Shown here: in pieces, positions 5,761-11,268 of the stretch
How positions within the stretch are numbered: position 1 is the stretch's first letter
Layout of the letters: each line of letters starts with the position of its first letter
Assembly (NCBI GenBank): GCA_023131705.1
Contig: JAGLZG010000164.1
Span: 1-13,329, forward strand
Length of the DNA: 13,329 nt
Reading direction: 5' to 3'
From: Nanobdellota archaeon
GTDB lineage: Archaea > Nanobdellota > Nanobdellia > Woesearchaeales > B3-WOES
The notes under the pieces: generated by a model
Told to the model about the DNA's origin: nothing
Seen by the model: only the letters and a program-made list of their open reading frames with translations
The model's database searches: none
Translations under genes and position numbers: made by a program

Positions 5761-6284
5761 TTATAGGGTTAACAGGAACATTTGCCTCTGGCAAAGATGA
5801 GATAGCAAAGTATCTCCAGAACAAAGGTTTTGCCCACTATTCCCTCTCTGATGTAATAAGAGATTACGCAACTGAAAAAGGTCTTGAACACTCAAGGAAA
5901 AACTTGAGAATGCTTGGCAACGAGCTACGGACTAAGTATGGTCCTGCTGTTCTTGCAAAGAAAATCAAAGATAAGTTCACTGGCAAAGATGTGGTCAGCA
6001 GCATAAGGAATCCTGCTGAAATTGAGGAATTAAAAAAACAGAAAGATTTTGTTTTAATAGGTGTTGATGCTCCTGTTGAATTAAGATTTGAGAGAGCTAT
6101 GAAAAGGGGAAGGATAGAAAATGCCCTTACTCTAAAAAAATTCAAGGAAAACGAAAAAAAAGAAAACATTAAAAACAAGACAAACCAACAACTTAATGAA
6201 TGTCTTAAAATGGCTGATAAGCTTATCATTAATGATAGCACATTAGAAGAACTTTACAAAAAGATTGAGAAAGTGATAAAATGA
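5757..6284 (+). CDS. P-loop nucleotide kinase-like protein paired with dCMP deaminase
   Basis: A 175-residue protein with a nucleoside monophosphate kinase/dephospho-CoA kinase-like fold. The Walker A is GTFASGKD (7-14); the residue after the invariant lysine is Asp14, not the usual Ser/Thr. YSLSDVIRDYA (28-38) resembles the substrate-binding helix, SSIRNPAEIEELKK (about 82-95) follows the central strand, and the arginines of RFERAMKRGR (about 110-119) may be the lid. The stop overlaps the dCMP deaminase start by 4 nt. As I recall, yeast dCMP deaminase Dcd1 carries a degenerate P-loop kinase-like domain at its N-terminus, so these adjacent genes would be an unfused version. A dNMP kinase role is an inference; a dephospho-CoA kinase-like activity is the alternative. 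Confidence 0.8.
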   Translation: MIIGLTGTFASGKDEIAKYLQNKGFAHYSLSDVIRDYATEKGLEHSRKNLRMLGNELRTKYGPAVLAKKIKDKFTGKDVVSSIRNPAEIEELKKQKDFVLIGVDAPVELRFERAMKRGRIENALTLKKFKENEKKENIKNKTNQQLNECLKMADKLIINDSTLEELYKKIEKVIK

Positions 6285-6772
6285 AAAGACCTTCAAAACA
6301 TGATTACTATCTTGAAATTGCAAAGCAGGTAAGCCAGAGAGGGACTTGTTTAAGAAGAAGATTTGGAGCTGTAATAGTTAAGGATGATGAAGTTGTAAGC
6401 ACAGGTTATGTTGGAGCTCCAAGAGGGGCAAAAAACTGTATTGACCTTAATTCCTGTCCAAGAGAAAAAGCAAAAATACCTGCCGGAGAAAGATATGAAT
6501 TATGCAGAAGCGTGCATGCAGAGGCAAACGCAATAATATCAGCTCCAAGAAACAGAATGATAGGAGCAACACTCTATCTCTACGGTGAAGATATTAAAGA
6601 TGGTTCAGTTGGAGGAAAAGAGCCATGCAAGATGTGCAAACGAATGATAATAAATGCAGGAATAAAAACAGTTATTGTAAAAACAGAAGATAGTTTTAAA
6701 GTTATTCCTGTTGAACAATTTATTAAAGATGAGATTATTGACTATGCAAATAATGATGTAAGCGGCTATTAA
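6281..6772 (+). CDS. dCMP deaminase (deoxycytidylate deaminase family)
   Basis: A 163-residue zinc-dependent cytidine deaminase-fold enzyme. HAE at 79-81 supplies a zinc ligand and the catalytic glutamate Glu81; PCKMC at 115-119 supplies Cys116 and Cys119. The N-terminal stretch CLRRRFGAVIVKDD (23-36), the TGYVGAPRG loop (41-49) and a long insert before HAE containing Cys53, Cys59 and Cys75 are typical of dCMP deaminases, which convert dCMP to dUMP for dTMP synthesis. Length is normal. It overlaps the P-loop kinase gene by 4 nt and is followed after one base by the PIN gene, so it sits in the middle of a four-gene operon. Thymidylate synthase is not in the window. Confidence 0.93.
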   Translation: MKRPSKHDYYLEIAKQVSQRGTCLRRRFGAVIVKDDEVVSTGYVGAPRGAKNCIDLNSCPREKAKIPAGERYELCRSVHAEANAIISAPRNRMIGATLYLYGEDIKDGSVGGKEPCKMCKRMIINAGIKTVIVKTEDSFKVIPVEQFIKDEIIDYANNDVSGY

Positions 6773-6773
6773 A

Positions 6774-7160
6774 ATGAAAATAATCCTGGACACAAACTTC
6801 CTTTTAATACCATCTCAATTCAAATTAGACATATTCTCTGAAATAAAAAGAATTGCTGACTTCAACTATGAGTTATATATAATAGATAAGACAGTGGATG
6901 AACTAAAAGGGATAATAAAAGACAAAGGGCAAAAGGAAAAAAACAAGCTCGCTGCAAAAATAGCTTTGCAGTTGATTAGGCTAAAAAAGGTAAAAGATAT
7001 AAAGACTAAAGATAATAAGATAGTAGACGACCTGATACTTGACATTGTCAACAAAAACTATATTGTGGCAACATCAGACAGGATTTTAAAGCAAAAATTA
7101 AGGAAAAAAGGAATAACTTTAATAATATTAAAGAATAAAAGATATTTAGAATGTCAATAA
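6774..7160 (+). CDS. PIN-domain ribonuclease (Fcf1/VapC9-like)
   Basis: A 128-residue single PIN domain. Acidic metal-binding residues are visible in the usual order: Asp6 in LDTNFL, Glu43 in TVDELKG, Asp85/Asp86 in KIVDDLIL, and Asp102 in VATSDRILKQKLRKKG. The last motif and overall length match the archaeal COG1412 group related to Fcf1 and Nob1, which includes rRNA-processing nucleases. No antitoxin-like gene lies next to it and it sits in an operon with housekeeping genes, so a toxin role is less likely than RNA processing. It starts one base after the dCMP deaminase stop and overlaps the glycosyltransferase start by 10 nt. Confidence 0.88.
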   Translation: MKIILDTNFLLIPSQFKLDIFSEIKRIADFNYELYIIDKTVDELKGIIKDKGQKEKNKLAAKIALQLIRLKKVKDIKTKDNKIVDDLILDIVNKNYIVATSDRILKQKLRKKGITLIILKNKRYLECQ

Positions 7161-7744
7161 GCCTGTGTATTATTACAAAAAATGAAGAAAAACTTCTAGA
7201 TAAATTTCTTAAAAATATTAAGAAATATGTAGATGAAATAGTGGTAGTTGACACTGGGTCAAAAGACAAAACAAAGAAAATAGCCCAAAAATACACTACA
7301 AAAGTTTATGATTTTATATGGGATAATAATTTTGCAAAAGCAAGGAATTTCAGCATTAAAAAAGCAGCAAAAGACTGGATTTTAATTATGGATCCTGATG
7401 AGATAATAGTAAAAAAAGACCTGGAAAAGCTAAGAGAGCTGACAGAAAACAAAGAATTTTTAGGTTATAGGTTTATACAAAAAAGTGAAAAATCTATAAG
7501 GGGGATATGCAGATTATTCCAGAGAAGAAACTCAATAAAGTTCTGTTATAGGATTCATGAATCAGTAAGGCCTTCTATTATGGCTCTAAACGGAAAGATA
7601 GGGAAAACAGATATTATTATAAAGCACAAGCCTAAACAAAGCAAGAAAAAAAAGGACTACTATCTTCAACTCCTAAAGCAGAAAATGAAAGAATCCCCTT
7701 ATAGCAGCGCTGAAAAAGAGTATGAACTGGAATTAAAGCAGTAA
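7151..7744 (+). CDS. Family 2 glycosyltransferase
   Basis: A 197-residue GT-A fold enzyme. SISLCIITKNEE opens the nucleotide-binding fold, VVVDTGSKDKT (31-41) contains the UDP/sugar-binding Asp34, and MDPDE (80-84) is the DxD metal site. NNFAKARNFSIKKAAKDWIL (59-78) is typical of the WaaE-like/beta-1,4-glucosyltransferase group. It stops after the catalytic domain and has no membrane anchor, so it is on the short side. The acceptor cannot be told; surface glycan or lipid glycosylation is usual for the group. Overlap of 10 nt with the PIN gene shows it is the last gene of the 5757-7744 operon. Confidence 0.88.
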   Translation: MSISLCIITKNEEKLLDKFLKNIKKYVDEIVVVDTGSKDKTKKIAQKYTTKVYDFIWDNNFAKARNFSIKKAAKDWILIMDPDEIIVKKDLEKLRELTENKEFLGYRFIQKSEKSIRGICRLFQRRNSIKFCYRIHESVRPSIMALNGKIGKTDIIIKHKPKQSKKKKDYYLQLLKQKMKESPYSSAEKEYELELKQ

Positions 7745-7754
7745 AAACGCAAGT

Positions 7755-7763
7755 TTTTTAAAC
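7755..7763 (+). promoter_or_regulatory. Promoter of the Rpo7 operon
   Basis: TTTTTAAAC lies about 30-39 nt before the ATG at 7794 in the 49-nt gap after the glycosyltransferase. A transcription start near 7785 would leave a leader of about 9 nt, so Rpo7 is probably translated from a nearly leaderless message. Confidence 0.5.
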
Positions 7764-7793
7764 ACTTATTAAAACCCTTATTCTAAGATAAAA

Positions 7794-8369
7794 ATGTTCT
7801 ACAAAACAAAATTAAAAGACCATATAAGGGTTCCTCCTGATATGTTTGGCTTAGGCAGAGAGGAAGCAATAATAAAATGTATTAAGAAAAAATATGGTGG
7901 ATATATATCTCCTGAACTGGGAATTGTTATTGACACTTATCAGGTTGACGAGATAAGAGAAGGCGTAATAATACAGGGAGACGGAGCTTCTTACTATTCA
8001 ACAACATTCGAATTACTTACATTTAAGCCAGAGATGCATGAAATTATCTTAGGAAAAATAAAGGATATTGCTGAATTTGGGGCTTTTATTACAATAGGTC
8101 CAATAGAAGGAATGGTTCATATATCCCAGACAATGGACGATTTTGTAAGCTTTTCAAAAGAGAAAACACTTACAGGAAAAGAAACAAAAAGAATAATAAA
8201 GGTTAATGATCTGTGCAGGGCAAAATTAATAGCAGTAAGCTTCAAAGACCCCTCTGCTCCAAAACTTGGATTAACAATGAGGCAGCCAACACTTGGAAAA
8301 TTAGAGTGGCTTGAAGAAGAAGAGCCTAAAAAAGGCAAAGCTAAACAACATAGAGGCAAAAATGGTTAA
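7794..8369 (+). CDS. rpo7: DNA-directed RNA polymerase subunit Rpo7 (RpoE1)
   Basis: A 191-residue homologue of eukaryotic Rpb7. The N-terminal tip/RNP-like domain (1-78) includes the RVPPDMFG motif and the YVGKYGGYI-like segment KKKYGGYISPELGIVI. The S1/OB domain (about 80-165) starts EIILGKIKDIAEFGAFITIGPIEGMVHISQ. It forms the stalk of archaeal RNA polymerase with Rpo4 and binds emerging RNA. The C-terminus is a short lysine-rich tail. It is the first gene of the well-known archaeal order Rpo7-Spt4-S24e-S27ae, and its last 8 nt overlap the Spt4 start. Confidence 0.96.
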   Translation: MFYKTKLKDHIRVPPDMFGLGREEAIIKCIKKKYGGYISPELGIVIDTYQVDEIREGVIIQGDGASYYSTTFELLTFKPEMHEIILGKIKDIAEFGAFITIGPIEGMVHISQTMDDFVSFSKEKTLTGKETKRIIKVNDLCRAKLIAVSFKDPSAPKLGLTMRQPTLGKLEWLEEEEPKKGKAKQHRGKNG

Positions 8370-8547
8370 AAAAGCATGCAAAAAATGTAAGATATTTGTT
8401 CAGGGTAGTGAATGTCCTTTATGCAAGGGAAATCAATTATCACCAAACTGGCAGGGAAGATTAGCAATTTTAGATGCTAACAAGTCTGAAATAGCAAAAA
8501 AAATAGGCATAACTGTTAAAGGAGAGTATGCTATTAAAATAAGGTGA
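8362..8547 (+). CDS. spt4: Transcription elongation factor Spt4 (RpoE2)
   Basis: A 61-residue zinc protein: C6-x2-C9 and C18-x2-C21 bind one zinc, followed by the conserved LSPNWQGRLAILD and the closing GEYAIKIR. It pairs with Spt5 on RNA polymerase to support processive elongation. The ATG at 8362 is chosen over an in-frame ATG at 8311 because it gives the family N-terminus (VKKACKKC) and is preceded by GAGG at 8353-8356 with a 5-nt gap. It overlaps Rpo7 by 8 nt. A partner Spt5 gene is not in the window. Confidence 0.95.
   Translation: MVKKACKKCKIFVQGSECPLCKGNQLSPNWQGRLAILDANKSEIAKKIGITVKGEYAIKIR
8542..8547 (+). promoter_or_regulatory. Shine-Dalgarno that fixes the TTG start of S24e
   Basis: AGGTGA at the very end of the Spt4 gene (its TGA is part of the motif) lies 6 nt before TTG at 8554. 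No ATG is available nearby in this frame, so the site makes TTG the start codon. Confidence 0.75.
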
Positions 8548-8553
8548 GTTTTC

Positions 8554-9009
8554 TTGGAATTAAAAATAAAAGACCAAAAAGATAATAAACTGCTGTCAAG
8601 AATAGAAATTAATGCTTTACTTGGCTTTCAGGGTGCAACACCATCAAATGATAAAGTCAGGGAGCTAATAGCAAAACAGATGAATAAAGAGGCAAAACTG
8701 GTTGTTGTAAAAAATATCTATACTAAATTTGGAAGCCAGTCTGCTGATGTTTCTGCTTATGTTTATGCAGATGAAAACAAGCTAAAACAGATTGAGCCTG
8801 GTAAAAAAGATAAAAAAGGGGCAAAGAAAGAAGAAGCTCCTGCAGAAGCCTCCCCTAAACTTTCGAACGAAAGTGAGAAAGGTTTAGAGAAGGAGAATGC
8901 TTCTCAAAAAGAGGAAGCTAAAGAGGTACCAAAGGAAGAAGCTCCTGCTGAAGAGAAAAAAGAAGAAACACCTAAACAAGAGGCAAAAGAAGATCCTAAG
9001 AAGGAATGA
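8554..9009 (+). CDS. rps24e: Small-subunit ribosomal protein S24e with long charged tail
   Basis: A 151-residue protein begun at TTG. Residues 1-80 are the S24e fold (MELKIKDQKDNKLLSR, then GATPSNDKVRELIAKQM, then VVKNIYTKFGSQSADVSAYVY). Residues about 83-151 form a low-complexity tail of lysine, glutamate, alanine and proline. Archaeal S24e is normally about 100-130 residues, so the tail is an extension. Two copies of a GAAGAAGCTCCTGC unit (near 8830 and 8936) suggest the tail grew by repeats. The middle of the tail (PKLSNESEKGLEKENASQ) differs in composition and coincides with a palindrome at 8855-8887. It sits 6 nt after Spt4 and overlaps S27ae signals at its end. Confidence 0.93.
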   Translation: MELKIKDQKDNKLLSRIEINALLGFQGATPSNDKVRELIAKQMNKEAKLVVVKNIYTKFGSQSADVSAYVYADENKLKQIEPGKKDKKGAKKEEAPAEASPKLSNESEKGLEKENASQKEEAKEVPKEEAPAEEKKEETPKQEAKEDPKKE

Positions 9010-9014
9010 TCATA

Positions 9015-9254
9015 ATGGCAGAAGAACAAAAACAAAAAATAAAGAAAAAGAAAACAAGCCAGAAATATAAGCTTTATGAGGTTTCTGGAAATACTCTAAA
9101 AAGAAAGAATAAGTTCTGCCCTAAATGCGGTCCAGGCGTTTTTCTTTCACAGCACTCTGACAGGGAATACTGCGGCCAGTGTGGCTATGTGGAAATGAAA
9201 TCCAAAGAAAAGCCTAAGGAAGATAAAGAACCGCCAAAAAAAGATAAAAAATAA
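9015..9254 (+). CDS. rps27ae: Small-subunit ribosomal protein S27ae
   Basis: A 79-residue zinc ribbon protein: KYKLYEVSGNTLKRKNKFC leads into C35-x2-C38 and C53-x2-C56, with GPGVFLSQHSDREYCGQCGY typical of S27ae. In eukaryotes it is made as a ubiquitin fusion; here it is separate. An ATG at 9006 overlapping the S24e stop would add MII. I prefer ATG at 9015 because the sequence GGAATGATC (9003-9011) can pair with the 16S rRNA end at suitable distance, and MAEEQK is a normal start. A lysine/glutamate/proline tail (59-79) follows the ribbon. It is the last gene of the operon. Confidence 0.93.
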   Translation: MAEEQKQKIKKKKTSQKYKLYEVSGNTLKRKNKFCPKCGPGVFLSQHSDREYCGQCGYVEMKSKEKPKEDKEPPKKDKK

Positions 9255-9323
9255 ATTATATATTTCTATGCTGAGTTAAGGCAAACTTTTTATTGAACTT
9301 TGCGAATCCAAACAAAAAACAAA

Positions 9324-9335
9324 GCTTTAATAATT
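9324..9335 (+). promoter_or_regulatory. TATA of trpD
   Basis: GCTTTAATAATT, preceded by the A-rich stretch AACAAAAAACAAA, lies about 28 nt before the ATG at 9357, consistent with a leaderless transcript. It lies in the 102-nt gap after S27ae, where nothing else is seen. Confidence 0.5.
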
Positions 9336-9356
9336 ATTTGATTCTTTTAGTTTAAT

Positions 9357-10379
9357 ATGGAAAAATTTATTGAAAAGATAAAAAATGGAAAAGATTTGTC
9401 TAGGGATGAAGCTTCTAATGCCATATTAAGTATGCTTGAAGAGGCCAAGGATAATGAGATTTATGGTTTCTTGGTTGCAATGAATGAAAAAAAACCAACC
9501 ATTGAAGAGTTAGTTGGTTTTGTAAGGGGTATGAAAGAAAAAGCAATATCCATAAAACCAAATAGATACCCTTTGGTTGATCTCTGTGGAACTGGTGGAG
9601 ACAATGCAAATACATATAATATATCTACACTTGCTGCATTTATTGTTGCAAGTGCAGGGATTGCTGTTGCAAAACACGGCAATAAAGCCATTACTTCTAA
9701 CTGTGGAAGTGCAGATGTTTTAACTGCTTTAGGTGTCAAAATAGATTTAGAGCCAAAACAAGTAGAACAATGCATAAATGATGTGGGATTTGGATATATG
9801 TTTGCTCCAATATTTCATCCGGCTATGAAAAGAGTAGCAGATATAAGAAAAAGAATAAAAGAAGAAAGAGGAGAAAAGACTATATTTAATCTGTTAGGCC
9901 CGCTTGGTAATCCAGCAAATGCAAACAGACAATTAATCGGCGTATATGAAGAAAGTCTTTGTGAAAAATCTTGTTATGTTCTCAAAGAAATAAGAACAAA
10001 ACATGCATTAGTAGTTCATGGTTCAGGCTTAGACGAAATATCCAATATTGGTAAAACAACTGTTTATGAATTAAAGGACAATATAATAAAACATTATCAA
10101 ATTGAACCTGAAGATTTTGGATTCGAGAGATATAAACTAAAAGATATTTCAGGTGGCACTCCAGAAGAAAATGCAAAGATTATCTTAGATATAGTAAATG
10201 GAAAGGAAAAAGGAGCAAAAAGAGATATTGCTGTATTAAATGCATCTTTTGCGATTTATGCTGCTGGAGGCGCAAAGAACATAAAAAGGGCAATAAAGAA
10301 AGCAGAATATCTTATAGAATCTGGTGCTACTGCAAAAAAATTAGATGAAATTGCCAACTATTATAGGGGAATGAGGTAA
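9357..10379 (+). CDS. trpD: Anthranilate phosphoribosyltransferase (TrpD)
   Basis: A 340-residue enzyme of full family length. The N-terminal helical domain (1-66, with EIYGFLVAMNEKKPT) leads into the PRPP-binding GTGGD at 78-82. KHGNK at 106-110 and CGSADVL at 116-122 bind PRPP and metal; FNLLGPLGNPA (177-187) and GSGLDEIS (about 222-229) are further family motifs. It transfers the phosphoribosyl group of PRPP to anthranilate in tryptophan synthesis. No other trp gene lies in the window and it has its own promoter, so it is a lone copy here. A different acceptor cannot be ruled out, since the same fold serves nucleoside phosphorylases and TrpD2 proteins. Confidence 0.9.
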   Translation: MEKFIEKIKNGKDLSRDEASNAILSMLEEAKDNEIYGFLVAMNEKKPTIEELVGFVRGMKEKAISIKPNRYPLVDLCGTGGDNANTYNISTLAAFIVASAGIAVAKHGNKAITSNCGSADVLTALGVKIDLEPKQVEQCINDVGFGYMFAPIFHPAMKRVADIRKRIKEERGEKTIFNLLGPLGNPANANRQLIGVYEESLCEKSCYVLKEIRTKHALVVHGSGLDEISNIGKTTVYELKDNIIKHYQIEPEDFGFERYKLKDISGGTPEENAKIILDIVNGKEKGAKRDIAVLNASFAIYAAGGAKNIKRAIKKAEYLIESGATAKKLDEIANYYRGMR

Positions 10380-10384
10380 TTTAG

Positions 10385-10446
10385 TTTAACAAGGATATAT
10401 TTCACTTAATATTGCTCAAGGACTGTTAAATGCCCCAAGTGAAATA
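10385..10446 (+). ncRNA. Candidate structured RNA with possible pseudoknot
   Basis: TATTTCACTT (10398-10407) pairs perfectly with AAGTGAAATA (10437-10446), a 10-bp stem. TTTAACA (10385-10391) can pair with TGTTAAA (10424-10430) across it, giving an H-type pseudoknot with 6-, 16- and 6-nt connectors. The enclosed sequence is richer in G and C (CTCAAGG, TGCCCC) than the surroundings, as RNA genes in AT-rich archaea often are. A hairpin with T5 follows at 10488-10516. It starts 6 nt after the trpD stop, so it could be a 3' UTR element or a separate RNA. No known RNA family was recognised. Confidence 0.35.
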
Positions 10447-10487
10447 AAATGGAACGAGAGTGCAACGTGGTAAAGAAAATCTTTGAT

Positions 10488-10516
10488 TTGTTTAGTTTCA
10501 TAACTAAACAATTTTT
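10488..10516 (+). terminator. Hairpin plus T5, terminator-like
   Basis: TTGTTTAGTT (10488-10497) and AACTAAACAA (10502-10511) form a perfect 10-bp stem with loop TCAT, followed at once by TTTTT (10512-10516). It would end transcripts coming from trpD or from the candidate RNA at 10385-10446. The rest of the 295-nt gap up to 10592 holds an AT-rich stretch where I see no gene. Confidence 0.55.
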
Positions 10517-10592
10517 GTCGTAGGGAAATAGTTTTGGGATAACACAAAAGATAGAAAACCGAAAATTTTAAAAAGGTTCATTATCTTACTAC

Positions 10593-10702
10593 TTTAGAGT
10601 AAATTCAATTTAGCAAACGTACCAAATTTAGCACATTCAAGTAAAAGCTTATCAAAAATTGAGTTCAGTTTAACATGCCAAGAAGGAAAGATTTGCCATT
10701 GG
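10593..10702 (+). repeat. Direct repeat, upstream copy (spans promoter and start of the 10675 gene)
   Basis: This segment aligns with 11076-11185 at a constant offset of 483 bp. Nearly identical blocks are TTTAGAG (10594-10599 region), ATTTAGCAAAC (10608-10618), CATTCAAGTAAAA (10627-10639 region), and AAAGATTTGC just inside the gene. The segment in front of the ATG is 67 nt from ATTTAGC in both copies. The left edge matches the 3' end of the 10675 gene itself, which suggests that another, now eroded, copy once stood upstream. Confidence 0.8.
10643..10658 (+). promoter_or_regulatory. TATA region of the 10675-11091 gene
   Basis: AAAAG followed by CTTATCAAAA (10649-10658) lies about 20-26 nt before the ATG at 10675, which would give a leaderless message. 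The same place in the downstream repeat copy reads TTTTTATCAAAA, so the promoter was duplicated with the gene start. A second TATA-like stretch, AATTTTAAAAA near 10564-10574, would give a leader of about 75 nt. Confidence 0.4.
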
Positions 10703-11091
10703 AAGAGAAGTTGAAAATTCCAGTAGTGAAACTTCCTTTTTCAAAAATAATAAAATCAGAATTGCTAGATAAAGGAGTTTACACGTTAAGAGAAATAATT
10801 AATAAATTCAATAAAGCACCCGGTAGGATTTGTTTACCGGGATATACGAAAGAGGTTTATGAGGAAACCAGTTATTTAATAACAAAAATGAATTTTTACA
10901 AAGAAGAACATGCTATCTTTCAAGCAGCCTCTGACTTGGAATCTAATCAAGAAGGTTATTATAAGGAAAAAATAGAGGGGCTAAAGAAAGAGATTAATAA
11001 TTTACAGCAGGAAATACCAGAGGCAAGAAGAATAGATAGAACGTATGCCAAGAAAAAAGCTAGAATAGATGCCTATTTAGAGCAAATATAA
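10675..11091 (+). CDS. Small protein: possible RNAP alpha-CTD-like helical domain plus coiled coil
   Basis: A 138-residue protein that I cannot assign with certainty. Residues about 17-75 (LPFSKIIKSELLDKGVYTLR, then LPGYTKEVYEETSYLI) resemble the helix-hairpin-helix-like fold of the RNA polymerase alpha C-terminal domain, where a GIxTLxDLL-like segment is followed by a glycine turn and a helix. Residues 90-138 (EKIEGLKKEINNLQQEI and after) look like a coiled coil. A DNA- or nucleoprotein-binding role would follow from such a fold but is only inferred. The opening MPRRKDLPLEEKLK is basic. Flanking direct repeats show that the gene, with its promoter, has been tandemly duplicated and that other copies have decayed. 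Confidence 0.65.
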   Translation: MPRRKDLPLEEKLKIPVVKLPFSKIIKSELLDKGVYTLREIINKFNKAPGRICLPGYTKEVYEETSYLITKMNFYKEEHAIFQAASDLESNQEGYYKEKIEGLKKEINNLQQEIPEARRIDRTYAKKKARIDAYLEQI

Positions 11092-11185
11092 TTTAGCAAA
11101 CCTGCCAAATTCAAGCCATTCAAGTAAAAATTTTTATCAAAAAAAGCTCCATTTAGCATGTCAAAGGAGAAAGATTTGCTATTGA
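11076..11185 (+). repeat. Direct repeat, downstream copy (start of a lost paralogue)
   Basis: This is the partner of 10593-10702. It starts inside the last codons of the 10675 gene and runs through a copy of its promoter region into an ATG at 11158 followed by AAAGATTTGC. Identity is high in the first 40 nt, lower near the TATA because of small length changes that cancel out, and fades after about 11185. Confidence 0.8.
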
Positions 11186-11202
11186 AACTGATGAGGTTAT
11201 GA
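11158..11202 (+). pseudogene. Truncated paralogue of the 10675 gene
   Basis: ATG at 11158 lies at the same place in the repeat as ATG at 10675. It reads MSKEKDLLLKLMRL and then stops, against MPRRKDLPLEEKLK in the intact gene. Similarity ends near residue 9-10, and the body of the gene is missing. It is best seen as the remnant of a tandem copy lost by deletion; it could still be transcribed because its promoter region is preserved. Confidence 0.6.
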
Positions 11203-11204
11203 TA

Positions 11205-11264
11205 ATGAATATAATCCTTGAGTGGTTTGATCATAAAGAATATGAGAGGAAGTTCAAATACTGA
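11205..11264 (+). CDS. Possible 19-residue microprotein
   Basis: MNIILEWFDHKEYERKFKY is encoded from ATG at 11205 to TGA at 11262-11264. GAGGT at 11193-11197 is a Shine-Dalgarno sequence exactly 7 nt upstream. It follows the truncated paralogue, whose stop overlaps an alternative ATG at 11199. It may be a real small ORF, the tail of a decayed gene, or chance. No family is recognised. Confidence 0.25.
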   Translation: MNIILEWFDHKEYERKFKY

Positions 11265-11268
11265 CCCC

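Noticed and set aside
6774..7160. Toxin-antitoxin module around the PIN gene
   Set aside because: No antitoxin-like small DNA-binding gene is next to it, and it is embedded in a housekeeping operon; the Fcf1-like pattern fits RNA processing better.
8311..8361. Longer N-terminus for Spt4 beginning at 8311
   Set aside because: The extra residues are lysine-rich readthrough of the Rpo7 tail; family length, GAGG at 8353 and the CKKC start favour 8362.
10449..10523. 24-codon plus-strand ORF (MERECNVVKKIFDLFSFITK...)
   Set aside because: It has only a weak GTGA upstream, includes both arms of the terminator-like hairpin, and shows no family resemblance.
11188..11264. Possible C/D box guide RNA (CTGATGA at the left and CTGA at the right)
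   Set aside because: The boxes are about 70 nt apart, internal C' and D' boxes are poor, and there is no terminal stem. Archaeal C/D RNAs have tight spacing of about 12 nt between boxes.
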